A stretch of DNA of 64,000 nucleotides from Welwitschia mirabilis (lineage: Eukaryota; Gnetophyta; Gnetopsida; Welwitschiales). A program made the translations under genes and the position numbers. This document shows positions 21,900 to 35,180 of the stretch, in pieces. The first letter of the stretch is position 1, and each line of letters starts with the position of its first letter. The stretch lies in contig JBOZIK010000001.1 of NCBI GenBank assembly GCA_051453625.1, positions 152,121,243 to 152,185,242 on the forward strand. The letters run 5' to 3'. The notes under the pieces are model-generated. The model was not told the DNA's origin and ran no database searches. It saw only the letters and a list, made by a program, of their open reading frames with translations.

Positions 21900-23770
21900 A
21901 AACCCAATTCTTACCAAAATAAGATCTTACTTGAAAGAACTAATACATCCAATCCTTCATTTTTTCAAAAGAGTAATAATATCCTAATCTACATGAACAA
22001 ATCCATAGTAAGAATCTTTGATAGATCACATGAATTATTTAAAAATAGTTTCAAGAATTTAATAAGAATGAAAAACTAAAGCTTAATAGTAAGGATAGTA
22101 AATATGAGTGGAAGCAATAATATGTCTACAAAATAAGTACTTTCCTATAGGAGAGAGACAGACTCTTGGATTTTCATTTATTAATTTTCCTTTACACAAT
22201 AACCTGGATTTATAAAATCCTTGAAAAAGTCTCAAAACTAAAAGATATATGTAAACATTTAATGACATCATCTTGGCTAATAAGTTTTCAATCTTTTTAA
22301 GAAGATGCAAGTAATCATGATTACAAATGTAGATAGAAGAGGTAGACTAATTGGTGGATGAACCAGATAACTAATAATAATAATTTGCCTAAGAGAAAAG
22401 ATAGTTAATAGATCTAGAAGTATTCTCTATAATAAAGGAGTTACTATTAAAATACATATTTAAAATATAATAAATAAAACTTGTAAGAATAATCCTTTGA
22501 ATTTTATGATATTTAAGATCCGAATCCAATCTATAACACAAGAAGTTTAGCATAATGATAAAAAGATATGGAGCCAAGAGGCAACTTTGTTTAATTGATT
22601 TGTAAATAGGAAACGTGGGGCTAACGATAAAATGAATCGCAAGTAATATTATAATCTTTAAATAAGTAATGAATAATATGAAGAATCTTTGGATTAAAAA
22701 CTAGTTTTAGCATTATCAAAAGAATAAAATCCCATTGGATCTTATCATATGTCTTAGCATAATCACATTTGATAATAAGAGTATCTAGATCATTATCATT
22801 TAGTTATTATAAACACTCTTAAGATATAACAACATTAGAGAGAATGAATATATCTAAAGTGAATCTTATTTGCTAGAAATAAATAATTTTGAGAAGAATT
22901 AACTTAACGCATAAATCTAAACATTTATCCTAAATTTTATAGACCATAATAACTATGATAATAGGATACTAATTAAAAATTTAAGTTAGATCACATAAAT
23001 TTGAAAGAAGACAAATAACTTCCATGTTGATATTGGGCCAAAAGAACTTGTATGAATGAATTTTTGAATAACATGAAAAAGATAATGTTCAAAATGATCC
23101 CAATGCTATTGAAAAATCTCAATAAAAAACCATCCTAATTAGTATCTTCTCCATGAATAATTTGAAAACAAGCTAATTTTAATTTATTTAATGAAATATC
23201 CTATTCTAATAATTGATACATATGCTATGAGATAAGGTGAGGATAGGAATTTATAGCTTCTTCAAAAAGATAAAAATTCATGAGATTTGCTAAAAATAAG
23301 GTAATAAATGATTATGTTAATATTATAATAAGGACGTAGGCTCCCTAATATTCAAGAAAATTTTGTGGATGACTTTACCTAAGATATTTAAAAAATTCTT
23401 TGCAATTCTCATCTTGGATTTTAACCTAAGAAAACCTACTTTTAGTGACAACACTTTTAGCGTGATGCACTTTCTATTTTTGAAAATACATTCAAAGCTC
23501 TGCTATGTGATAAAGATATACATTAAAAGATTATTAAATAAGCTATTAAGATATATTAGTTATAGAACTTTGGTTATAAGAGTATGTAATTTTAGGGAAA
23601 AAATCCACTTTGCTGCTAAAACATCTAAGAAAATTTCAAAATCATCAAATAGTATAATACCATTAAGAAATCTAATTGATATGTTCTTTAGGTTCAAGAT
23701 ATTCATTCTAAAGGTTATGATGATTTTTTTAAGTACTAAGAGAAGAAAAACACTTTGAATTTAATTGGAA
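21900..23770 (-). mobile_element. LINE (non-LTR retrotransposon), RT region, broken
   Basis: Read on the minus strand, several plant LINE ORF2 blocks appear in order: a degraded 'D...GF..RFFNSIG' block (23100-23200), VIYKILGKCLDL with spacing as in the RPISL...YKI.SK block, LIIKCDYAKTYDKIQWDFIL (about 22720-22800, matching the K.D..KAYD..WDF motif), LVFNPKILHIIHYLFKDYN, and LAPYLFIIMLNFLCYRLD (22520-22577, the CPL.PYLF block). An intact FADD motif was not found. Thumb-like text continues at 22083-22310. Frames shift repeatedly. The endonuclease part, expected above 23770, is not recognisable. Confidence 0.7.
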
Positions 23771-24529
23771 TAAACAAGCTTGATTATTTAGATCATGTGC
23801 AATGGTCCAAAATTTACCTATATGGATTTTTATTAGTAAAACATGAGAATATTTAACATAGAATTATTAATTACAAAGTGTTATTCCTAAAAGAATAAGA
23901 AAATTCAGTAGTCTAGTTTTGAAACATTCCTATTTTATTGATCATTGTTTAAATAATACCTTCTCATGCTAAACACAAGGCTTTAGTACAAAGGACCAAC
24001 CAAGCCTTACTATCTTTAAGGTCTAGTTTGTGGGATTGCTAGGAGGCTGAGATAGCTTATCAAGAAGTCAGTATATAAGGCACCTCCCATGCATGTCATT
24101 CATTCTTTTATTTCCCCTTTTTAAAGGATGGTAAAAGGTCATCATCTCATTTCATAAAATTCATGGCTCTTCATTATTGAATACAATTAGTTTCAAAAGA
24201 GTCATATCCCTTGAATAGTTGTTTACATATTTTAATAGACATAACAACTATAATTAGCAAATATAAAATTGGTAGAATTTTTCTCATAAGAAAAATGAAT
24301 TATGACAAACTCCCTCCCTTTAGATTAATGTTCATACTTGAAAAACTTTATCTCAGGGGAATTTTCTTATATACCTACTTATCCTTTTTCATATTCTTAT
24401 TTCTCATCCTACTTCACTATAATATTTAAAAATAGGTTAACATTCATCATTATTAACAAGAGTTTTATCATAAAAATTCTTCATATTTCTAACCATGTCG
24501 CTATTGGTTTTACCTCTTGATTTTTTTTC
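23771..24529. other. Unassigned AT-rich sequence between LINE and chromovirus fragment
   Basis: No recognised protein. It could contain the 3' LTR side of the chromovirus fragment, which lies immediately to the right with its C-terminal end facing this segment, but I saw no terminal repeat or polypurine tract. Confidence 0.3.
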
Positions 24530-26030
24530 CTTTTTATTTAGATCTAATTGGTGTAATAGTTAAAGAGAAACTAAGCCTTGTCAGGATGTATTTCAATCAA
24601 TTATATGATTATCAAACTTTCTAAGACTATCTAGTAGGAAGGTCAAGTTTATAAGCTAATTTTATCAACCCTTTGCATAAATGAAAGGGGTCCATGAAAG
24701 CAAGGATTTAAATTGTCATGTTTTCCCAACTTTATAGTGTTCTTTCTAGTTTTAATCTTAGTAAGACTTGATCACTGACTTGAAAAATTTTATAGGAATG
24801 TTTTTCATTAAAGTACTTTTGTACTTATCTTAAGAACCTTCTAGTTACTTATGAATCTTTTTGATAATTTTCTACATTTTTTGGATTTCTTCCTATTATA
24901 TTTTTTTCTCTCTGAGTGAGATTCATCTAAATGATTAGGATTGCATAGTTCCTGTTATAAATAACTTCAAATGGAAAGCACTCAATGAAGGACTGATACC
25001 ATTGATTATAAGAAAACTCTACTAAGTGTAGGGAGTTTTTCCACCTCGTGAGTTTACCTGTGATATAGTATGTTCATATCTCTTATAATATATAGTATAC
25101 ATACTTAGTTTATGTACTAGTCTTAAAAGGCTATACTAACAAGGACTTGTATTTCAACTAATTAAAGAATTCCTACTAAAAACTAGATACAAACTTTGGA
25201 TCATGATAAAAAAGTAATAGCTTTTGAAGTGTCATGTAATTTAAATATTATTCTTATAAATTAACTAATAATATCCTCTATTGTAGCTATCTTTCTAGTA
25301 AGAATGAAGTGAGTTATCTTTGTTAATCTATTAATAATACAAATAACACATCATGTTGTCCAATGAGTCTAGGTAATCTTGTAACTAAGTCCATTCCAAT
25401 TTCTACTCATTTTCATGATAATAATTCTAATGACTTTAGAAGTCCTATTAGCTTTTGATATTCCACTTTGACCTTTTAATAAAGTACCACTTGATGATGA
25501 ATTCTTTTATTTGACCTATTCTTAGATAAGAATATTCCCATTGTAGGGGTGACATAGGAGTTTTCAAAGCTAAAATGCCTTGCATATAAAACTTTATGAG
25601 CATCTCACAAAATTTACTAATGCCATGACCCTTGTGAAATGCAAAATTGCCTATTTCACATTAATATATCATTTAAGATTAAGTGATTGGGATGAAGTTA
25701 TTCTTTATTTAATATTTTTTTCAAATTTATTCAAATATTTTATCCTAGGGTATTTTTTTCCTTGATCTTCTTAACCATTTCTAAGTTAATAGTATAGAGC
25801 ATCGTACCATGATTAGCTAAGCACATCAGCCACTTTGTTCTCTTTTCCTAGTGTGTACTTAAGATCAAATTCATATTCCACTAAGAGTTCCATCCATCAT
25901 TATTGTTTCATGTTTAGGAGACGTTTTTTATAGTAATTCTAAGATTTTATGATTAGTTTGAACTTATCTTTTAGGAGATGATGTCTTCATGTTTTTAAAG
26001 CATTGACAATCCCTAATGTCTCTGGGTTAT
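24530..26030 (-). mobile_element. Chromovirus (Tekay/del-like) Ty3/gypsy fragment: RNase H end and integrase
   Basis: Minus-strand blocks in order: ELLVEYEFDLKYTLGKENKV then ADVLS (25820-25905), the end of RNase H; KVKVEYQKLIGLLK then EIGMDLVTRLP (about 25380-25480), the link to the integrase core; HDPKFVSSF and KYKSLLVQ (25150-25220); RWKNSLHLVEFSYNQWYQSF then ECFPFEVIYNRN (24940-25050), the LVEFAYNNSYQSS..PFE.LYGR block of chromoviruses; and a C-terminal segment VQKYFNEKHSYKIFQVSDQV followed by FMDPFHL. It is strongly decayed, with many stops. It belongs to a different gypsy branch from families I and II. It ends where the lone family I LTR begins. Confidence 0.8.
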
Positions 26031-27138
26031 TATTGCGGTGTGTATTTATGCAACATTTACATCTTGATCTCAATCCTGTTAATCACAAATAATATGCACA
26101 GACACAACATACTAGTATAGATGGGATTGATTTGAATGTTGTAATCCGTCAAAGGCTAAAGTATGAACATAAAAGAGTTGCTTTCAAGAGAAAATTATGT
26201 AACCTTTACCTACAGAAATAATTTGCAATGCATGGAAATGAAATAAAATATATTTATGCAAAACTAATCTAAAAAAGGAAATAGTAATGCACCTAAACTA
26301 ATTAAGCACAACCTTGACAAAGATTGCCCTCATAATCTATATTATAAGAGAAGCTGCCATTAAATATCAAGCAACATAAACTATGAGGGAGAAGATTATT
26401 CATACATTTAAGTACAAAAAAAAATATTTGTATTATAAATCATACCATATCCATATTACAAAGTAGCCACACCTCAATGAAGGAAATGCCATCCAACATC
26501 AAGAAAATATCTGTCTAAAACTATATGAGAACTCTTCGATCCCTCGATCTTCTATTATAAGTATGTTGGATGTAAACGAAGATAAGAAGGAGTCAAGGGG
26601 GAGACCTCTATTTATTAACTCAAAACATGAAATGAAATACACAGAAAGGCATGGGTAAAGTCTAATCACCATGCAGAAAGAAATTAGAATACAAATGGAA
26701 AAAGTTAAATGAACATTTAGTGTGGATGGTATAATCAGTGTCATCCAGCTGGTCATCTAGATGATAAAGGAGATAATGACACCTAATGGTCAAATCCTCT
26801 TCAACTACTAGTTAAATATTAGTCAGCATTTAGTTAGCATGATTATCCATCTTCTCATCTAGATGAGTCCATCTTGTTATACAGATGATAAGGTGGACGA
26901 TGGCCTTCAATATATCTTTAATCACTAAATCAGCCTTATTATTTACAAAAAGTTATCATCTGAAATATAGATTATTCATATTTACTCAAAATTCTTGTGG
27001 TTTATCATGAAAATTGCATATTTCCATTCTTTTCATCTCATCTCTCCGTTAACATAAAAACCAAGCATTTACCTATTAATTTATCTACAAAACAAATCAG
27101 AATATCCTATTAAATATACATAAGTTGGTAGGGCAAAA
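26031..27138 (-). repeat. Lone family I LTR
   Basis: Full-length LTR by alignment with the four other family I LTRs, with ends TATTGC... and ...GGGCAAAA, which are degraded forms of TGTTGC and GTGCAACA. It contains two motif copies (26752-26780 and about 26869-26903). No primer site or internal sequence adjoins either end. The left flank is chromovirus RNase H and the right flank is family II LTR. The 5-base flanks (GTTAT, CCATA) do not match, so simple intra-element recombination is not proven. Confidence 0.85.
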
Positions 27139-27755
27139 CCATACTTGCATTATCTTCTTTCATTAATGTAATGTAATTTTTTCTAATTTTATATAACATA
27201 GTTATTTACTTTTGATTTTAAGTTGAAAATTACTTTTATACCTAAAGTACTTAAATAAAAATGACATTATCAAGTTATATCATTAGCTAAGTAAATTCCT
27301 TAATTTAGTTGGTTGTAATCACTTTTATTTGATGAATTTTAAGTACTATAAGTCTTTACTTTTTATACTTATTAAAATGGATATGAAGTACTTAGTGACC
27401 ATTTAATTCACCAATCCTCATATGATGAATGAGATTAAGTCATCATGACCTAAGCTATCACAGCTTCATTGTTTAAGTTATGTTTCAAGAATTCATAGGA
27501 TATCATTAGATTGAAGGATTACTAAAGGATAAATTAAGCTAAAATATTATAACTAATTCATTTTCATACTTCTCCAATTAAAGTTTCATCATAACTCTCA
27601 AACATTCTATTTCTTTTTTTCTTTGGATTGTAATTTCAAGTTAGAAAAATTTGTGTATTTTTTGTTAAATCATCATAATTAACCTTGTAAAAGGATGATA
27701 TTAGACATTTACCAAGTATGTTTTAGTTCAACTATTCTACACACAAATAGATTTT

Positions 27756-27773
27756 TGGAATCATTACTAGGAA
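27756..27773 (+). promoter_or_regulatory. tRNA-Asp-like primer site of copy G
   Basis: TGGAATCATTACTAGGAA lies at the position expected from C, E and F, with the downstream AATAGCATAATA matching their GATAATGGCATGATAGC segment. It is too decayed to identify alone; context carries the call. Confidence 0.5.
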
Positions 27774-28849
27774 TAATAGCATAATATCTTCTTAAAAGGA
27801 GTATAATTTTACTTTCTAGTAAAAATTTCATTTGTTTTTATTTCAAGTTTTTGTAATGGTTAGTACTAGTTCTATTAAATAAAACATGAATTGATACTTT
27901 TTCCTTTTGTATACTTATCTAATGGTGGATGCTAATCCATTTCCAATGATATCTAAATTAGTCCATTTCCAAGTTTTATTTGGTTTTATACTTTAACCTA
28001 AATAATATCTTGATATCAAATATTTTATATTGAATGGCTAGCTATAGGTTACAACTAAAATAAGGCAAAGAACAAATACATAAATTCTTTTCTTTTGTGA
28101 TTTTTTTAATTTATAAAATTCTTATTTTAGTAGTTAAATTTTTATTTTAGTACATTCTATAATTTTTTTGGTTGAAACTCATCAAAAATAAAAAAAAATT
28201 AGTGTTTATTTTTCTTTAGGACTTATTTTAAATGTGTAGTCATTTTGATTTTTGGTTTATTTTTCTATAATCCTATTACTATAAATGTTTGGTCAAAATC
28301 CTATAAACCTTTATCTTTTCTTGACATTATAACTCTTAATAAACTAGTTCTGCTAATTTCCTAATCAGAATTATTAATTATTCTATAAAAAACTATTTTA
28401 TATTTTTCCTAAGACCTCTATGACACTTTAAAAGAATGTCAATCATTTAGGTTCTCTCTAAGATACTTGTAAAGTGTAAACGCATTCATTTAAAATGAAT
28501 TAGAACACCTAATTAGAATTCATTCCAAAAATGATATTGATCCTAATACCAAAAGTAATAGAGAACAAAGAATCCTATATGAAAAATAACCCCATGATGA
28601 TGTTCAATAAGAAGAAGCTTTCATCTCCTAATAAAATCTAAATTCTCAAATTAGTTTTCAATGCATTTTTAATAATATACCTTAGTCAAATAAAGAATCA
28701 TTAAATAATCTAAATGCCTACTATGTTAATCAGTTAGCAACTCCAAATACTAGTCAAAACACATAGCAAAATCAAAATAACAACTGCACTAGTCAAATCC
28801 CTTATGACTACTTATAATCTCAATTCTCAGGAATCCATTCATGCATAGT

Positions 28850-30500
28850 TTAACTGCTTATGGTATAGAGATTAGAATTTAATCTATTCATCATATAATT
28901 ACTTTCCCACTTTAATGACTTAGAAAAATAGGACTTCCACCTACACCTCCAATAATTTAAATGTATGCTATCCATTGTACCTTAATATCTCAACCTCTAT
29001 AACACTTTTAAACTTACCATTTATTCATTCTCCCTTGAGGAAAAGGATAAATCTTGAATCTACATGTTAAACCCCTATCCATCAAAACCTCATTTAATTT
29101 AAATAAAGCATTCATTTGAAAATTCTTTGCAAACCATAAAATAAATGCTTTAAGATGAGAGATAACGAATTATCAATAAAAAGATTATAAAACTTCCTCT
29201 TAATCCTTAAAAAGATTTAATGATTTACTTTAGAAATGTTTATAACATGGATTTGAGTCAAGAAGAGAAAATAGCTTATTTTATGATATATTATCTACAA
29301 ATGATAAATAGTTAGTTAAGATGATAAGTAGGGATATTTTTCTTAGTATTATATTATATAAAGTGTTATATCACCTCAAAACTATAGTAAAAAGCTCTAA
29401 AAGTTGGGAGAAGCTAAGACAACCATATAGATTCTATTATTCTATTATGTTTATAAGTATTTTGTAAGTGTCTAATAATTTTAAGATTAACAAGAGAATA
29501 AATGAGTTAACTAGAAGAGTAAAATCACTATCCACATTACCTACATGTTTGACTTCTAGACCTAAATACCTAATTTGCTACATAGATTCATAGTAATAAT
29601 AGAAAATCCTTTTATACCCTTATTTTAAAATATCATAATTGAACAAGTTAATGTACTTAAATATTAGTAGATAAATTACAAAAATGATTCATATTCTAAT
29701 ACCTACAACCTTGAATAGAGGAATCAACCCAATTTTTCATAGAAACAAGATAACACATATAGTTAAAATCATATTAATCAAATGATAAATTAATTTCCTT
29801 TATCATGTTTTTATTTATTTCTATTCAAATCATTAAAAACTCTTAATAATTAAGGAAAATAATGAAAACCCAAATCTAGATTATCCATAATTATGAACAT
29901 ACCCTTAAGTAACATTCCTCCTCCTTATGTAAAGCAACATTCCTCCTTCTTAGGCAACTTCGAACAAACCATCCAAAACTACACATAGGTTCCTCAATAA
30001 ATTCTCTCTTTTCTAAATAAAATAGAACTTAAAAAATTTCCCATAATGTCATATCCAAATTGAAAATGAGTTAGATTCAAAAAATGATTAGATCTACTTA
30101 AATAAAAAATACTAGAATCATTTATCCAAGAAGAGGAAAAGAAGTGAAAACCAATCCGGGAAAAACATAACTAAAAAACAATCAATTTTTATAGGAAACA
30201 AAGAAAAAGATGAAATGATAGAGAAAACTTTGTCTAGTTATAAAGAACATTTACCTTTTTCTTAATAACTTAGAAAGGACAACATCATAAAAAATTAATT
30301 AGAGGCATTAGAAATCTTCAAAAAAATTAAGATATATATGCCCTCTTAGAAGTAATTAAGTTCTTTCCTATGAAACGTTTCGCAAAGATATGTGTATGGT
30401 AAAAATGCAAATGAATGTTAAACATAAAGTCTTTTTAGCATACTAAACTAATGTAATTCTTTAAAACTAATTTTAACTCAAATATAAGGACCTTGAATGA
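28850..30500 (+). pseudogene. Gag and gag-protease linker of copy G (broken)
   Basis: Across frames the plus strand shows the Retrotrans_gag-type core: LLNLPFIHSPLRKRI (for the LRLFPFSLRDKA block), then KDYKTSS and RFNDLL-stop-KCL-stop-HGFE (29205-29265), the RFKDLLRKCPHHGFE signature. A DLSQEEKIAYFMIYYLQM stretch follows. INKRINELTRRVKSLST then leads to a decayed zinc-knuckle region (about 29540-29600). The linker (YKEHLPFSQQLRKDN, then LEALEIFKKIKIYMP) ends with KYKDLE at 30500, the PKYKDPG start of the protease. Stops fit C-to-T. Confidence 0.65.
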
Positions 30501-31597
30501 TATTGCAGTATGTATTTGTGTAAACAATTATGCTCAAGAATATCTTGTCATTTACAAATAAAATAGATATCTTACATAAAATAATATACTAATATAGACA
30601 AGAGGGGACTTGAATGTCATAATTCATCATAGGCCTAGTCTAGGAGAAAGAGAATTGATTTTAGTAAGAAACACTTATGTATTCTAGCAATAGAAATAAA
30701 CTATAATGCAAAAAAGTACAATGCAACACACTTATGCAAAGTTGATCTAGGAAGAAAAAGGAACAATGCACTTAAACTAATAATGCTTAACTTTGATAAA
30801 GGTTTCCCTTATAACATATATCACTAAAGAAACTATCATTGGATCAGAAGTAACATAAACTATAAGGGATAATTAACAATAAGCATAGTAAATGAAAAGA
30901 AGTTTGTTGTATTAACCAAATCACATTTATATTACAAAGTAGTTGTACCTCAATGGAGGAAGCAAAACTCAAAACTAAGGAAGATGCCTCTCTATAACTA
31001 TTAAGGATGTATCTATGAATCTTTAATATCCTATCACAAGAATTTTTAGTACAGATGAAGACAAGATAAAGTCAAGCATAGAATTAATACTTATTGACAA
31101 GAAAAATACAAATAATAGAATAGAAAAATAGGCATAGGCATAACCTTAATGGTCATGCAAAATACATATAGATAAATGAAAATTTTAGGTGAATGTTCAG
31201 TGGAGCATTATAACAGATTTTATCCTGCTGGTCATCCAAATGATACAGGAGATGATGCCATCTTATAAATAATCCATGTCATCAATTAATCATAGTCAGC
31301 ATCCTTATTAGCTTTAACCATTCTGTTGTTTGTATAGTCATCCTGATGATGAGGGGGATAATAGGCTTTTACAAGTGTTCATCTAATTTATTAGCCTCAT
31401 TGTTTGCAAGAAGTTTGTCTTAAAAATAAAAAGTATTGAAAACCGCTCTAAATGCTACAAAATTCATAGAGATTATATGTTTTTGTATGTTTTATCTTAG
31501 TTCTATGTTATCATGTAAATCCAATGTAAAATTATCTAATATCCTATAAAACTAATCAAAATATCCTATCAAATATATGTAAGTTAGTGGTGAAAAA
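30501..31597 (-). repeat. 3' LTR of copy B
   Basis: Starts TATTGC on the plus strand (degraded TGTTGC) and ends GGTGAAAAA (degraded GTGCAACA). Aligns throughout with 40672-41739. Motif copies are at 31231-31258 and 31337-31365. The polypurine-tract region follows at 31598-31625 (minus strand AAGGCTAAGTGGAAGTCTA). Confidence 0.9.
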
Positions 31598-32249
31598 TAG
31601 ACTTCCACTTAGCCTTATCACTTCCTAATAAAACTAGGCAGTAAACCATGATTATAAGCTAAGTTTTCCAATAATAAAAATAGCTAAGGTACTAAAGAAA
31701 TAATCTTAAAATTTTTTTATGAATATTAGAGATATAGACTAAATCAGGAAAAATTAGAAAACTAAACATTTCATCTAAATGAGTAACTGGCTATATCATT
31801 ATCTGGGTCATCATTTAGATGATATAAGGGATGACAGGCTCAAAAAATGATCTTGAAAAATAAAAACTTGTAAAATTTTTTTCTAAATAAATAATCAATT
31901 AATGCATTTATAAATAAAGTCCCCTTACCCAAATAAAAATAGTCCTTATTATAACATGTGAAAAAAGAAGATAATCATAAAAATCAAATAAAAAATTACA
32001 TAATTTTGAACTAAAAATATGATATGTATATATATATATAATGGTGAGTTTCAGTACAAAATTACATAGAAGGGGAAATACAAAGTCTGATAAAATCACT
32101 CCCCTTGTTATCACATAACAAACTCTAGTCTAAGTAACTAGCTTAGGTGAAAGGGACGAGAAAGGAGGATGCTCAAGATTAATAGGGAAAAGGAAGTCCA
32201 ATGATGTGGAAATAAAATAAATCGTCCTCTAAAATATCTATTGTAACAC

Positions 32250-33595
32250 CTTGCTGAATGAAAACAATTTGTCAGTGCACATCAACAATTTAGTTCTTAT
32301 AGTGCTGAACTCTCCTATAAACTATCAGGATACCTTTTTCTAATGGCTAAGTCCACTAATCTACAGTCTAGATCCTTTGATTTTAAGGTCTAAATAGCAT
32401 AATCCATGAAACCGTTTGTGGTCTTAGTCATCTCTACCAAAAGGGCTTGTATCTAATCAAGTGCAATCCCAATTATAGGTCTCTGTACCTAAGGTTACTC
32501 TACCTCTCCTGATACCTCTATGTCCATGTCCTATAAATAGTAAGTAGAAGTATGAATAGAAGATAAGCTCTACTCACGTATAGACTTTGGTATCCCAAAT
32601 TATCTAAATAAATCTAAGAGGAGGCATGGATAACCCAAAGTCTATAACTATTATGACTGACCATCGACCTGAGTCTTCTCCAAATGAAGGTTGATAAATG
32701 CATCTACTCTTCTTGCCTAAAAGCTGTCAGTATCTATAAATGCATGACCATAGTGTAAATATCATGAAATAATAAGTTGATGTTATGGATTAACCCTTTG
32801 TAAAGTAATTTGTATGAAGGGATCAATTAGGTAATAATAACTCCCTACTTATCTATTATTAAATTAGCTAGAATGTTTAATGCAATACTATATGCATGAT
32901 GTTTCTCAGTTCCTCTAGTCGAATGAATGTATAAACTCCCAAGCACACCTAGATCTATAATTACTATGATGTGGAATGGAAGTATGGTAATCTTATGGCC
33001 CTAAATATAAGCTATAATTATATCAACTATATGATCATGAGAATCTAGACAACACTTTATATGGATGGTGTCATAGAATGTTTTTAACTCCAATACATAA
33101 TATGATCCATGTGCATATGTAACTTATTGGAGCTAGAGATTTTAGAACCTTTGATTAACCTCAGGTTCTCTAGCTTATGAAATCTCTAAAATGATTCTTG
33201 ATACAAATAGTAGCTATCTAAATTATCAAAGAACATTTGTGTTAAGGTGAAGGATGTAATGGGTCCACATGCTTAGTCTTTAATAGCACTAAAGGACTCA
33301 CCTCCTATTGTATAGCCTAAACCTAATTCCCAGATTATCTAGATCTATGTGTAAGAGGCCTATTCAATTAAAAATATACAAAAAGAATGTCATGCAAAAT
33401 TAGATAGACATCTCAAATACATTGCTTAGATGCATAATAATAAATCCTAAGATCAATTAAAAATAAGAAAAATGATGAAAATACTTCTAGTCCTCCTCTA
33501 AAAGTCTCAATACATCCCATATTACTGAGCCATGAGAAAAAAATGTGAAATTTGTGAAAAGTGAAAAAGTAGTTTTTTTTAAGTGAATCCCACAT
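32250..33595 (-). pseudogene. Post-pol reading frame of copy B (env position)
   Basis: Counterpart of 7300-8672 in copy A. The minus strand shows KTFYDTIHIK, then IIAYI-stop-GHKITIL, HIVVIIDLGVLGSLYIH and RGTEKHHAYSIAL, lining up with the A residues while the DNA has diverged. A hydrophobic stretch at 33413-33595 occupies the place of the hydrophobic N-terminal part in A. The pattern resembles the plant 'putative transposon protein' domain. Decay is heavier than in A and the C-terminal part is hard to follow. Confidence 0.5.
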
Positions 33596-35180
33596 ATGAT
33601 AAAAATTTGAAGTGCTTAAATGAAAAATCTAGTCTGATAGAATTATAAAACACATCAAACTAATCAGTTTTCCCTAAAGGACCACTAAATTTTAATATAT
33701 AGTTTGTGAGAAATTAAATTTAAAAGATGAAAAGTTAAAATATTCTTATAAAGTGCATAACTAATCATAACTTTGAAAATACATGATCAAAATCAAATCC
33801 ATGAGTTCCAAATAGAAAAGTATGAAAAGATAATAAACATATATAAAAACTACACATCCAAAGGATAAAAAATAGAAGAAAAAATTGAAAAATAAGAGGG
33901 AAATAAAAACATACCTTATTTTAATAAATTCAGTGAAAACTTTGAAATTTAGATATGAAATTAAGTGGAACAAAATCCAATGTGTTGGCAAGATTCAGAG
34001 GGATTTCTATCTCATAAAATAATGGGAAAAATAATGTGAAACCAAAGAAAAATGGAAAAAAAATGGTTTGATCAATGTCATTCAGTCGCATCATCTAGAA
34101 AACAACCCTACAATAACTCTTAGAAAAAATCAGATTGTCAACTACCTGGTGTCATCTGGATGATGTGACTATGAAAATTTTTACAAAAAATAATAATATC
34201 AGCTAAGAATGATAGGCTCAAATATGATCACTAGGTATCAGATTTTATGAAAAATCTCAGAAAAATAAAAAAAAGGAAATCATGAAAATTAAGATGGAGT
34301 ATAAAAACTCAAAATGAAAGAAAACTATGGCTAAAGAAAATGAACTAAATAGGCTGAAACTTGATAATCAAAAATAAATAAATGTGCTTAAAGTAAAAAG
34401 TAAAACAAAATAAACCACAAAATTCTAAAAGGTACAAGGAATCTCATAAAAGCTATGAAACATAAAAGATGTTTTGATGAATTCAAATGCTAACTGAAAA
34501 TGATATGCATAAATAAATAATAAGGAAACTACTAAATGATAAGGTCCTATATAAAGATGAAAAAAATGTAAAAGTGACTTTAAAATAACAAACCAAAAAT
34601 TAAAGAAAAGTAAAATAAAAATAGACATAAAAAACAAGGAGACGATTGCTTACTTATCTTAAATTCTAACCTAGCAAACCCCAAAGGAAGACATTATAAA
34701 GTTACCTAAGTAAAAATGCATGAAAAAATGAATAAAATCCATATAGTTCCACTCAAAATGGTAGTGATTATGATGATACCAAATTTAAGTTCTTAGAATA
34801 ATGAATGACAAGATCAAAAGCTACTCAGATATAAACTCACCTACTTATATTCATCAAACACACTCGAATTCTTAAAAGTAAAATGATCATGTAGGAATAC
34901 TAAGAGTTTAGGAAAAAAGTAATGCCTTTGATGACATGTGAATACTACTAATCCCATAGCCTCAAAGTTTATTACAACTTTTATCATAATGAGAGGAGTG
35001 CAATCACAGTTAGAGAAGTAAGAACTCACAAAGCATGTCAACTAATCCCCTAGTGGAGTCCCCATAACTATCAATACTATTAAAGGTTTCTCTTGAAAAA
35101 ATATATCTAGATTGATAGATAATCATGATGATCATGTATTTTTATTTTAAGTGTAAAATACAATAGATTATAGTCATTAT
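33596..35180 (-). other. 3' spacer of copy B
   Basis: Co-linear with the A spacer, best at 34975-35160. No extended frame is present. Palindromic motif copies occur at 34088-34100 and 34150-34170. It ends in an A16 run at 35297-35312 just outside the integrase tail. Confidence 0.6.

Larger units (their letters stand above)
27139..30500 (+). mobile_element. Family II gypsy element, copy G (5' part)
   Basis: Partial LTR at 27139-27752, then a primer-like site TGGAATCATTACTAGGAA at 27756-27773 followed by TAATAGCATAATA, the post-primer segment of this family. Leader, then gag from about 28850. The segment is cut at 30500, right after KYKDLE at the start of the protease, where the 3' LTR of copy B begins. 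B therefore looks inserted into G, although the continuation of G is not found right of B at 41740. Confidence 0.65.

Noticed and set aside
23363-23758. 131-codon plus-strand frame
   Set aside because: Opposite the upstream part of the minus-strand LINE; no similarity of its own.
24991-25001. GACTGATACCA resembling a reversed initiator-Met primer site
   Set aside because: It lies inside the chromovirus integrase coding block and lacks a neighbouring LTR end.
34425-34637. Hydrophobic minus-strand frames in the 3' spacer of copy B (also 33761-33991, 31908-32114)
   Set aside because: Phe/Leu-rich text from A-rich opposite strand; not conserved at the same place in copy A.
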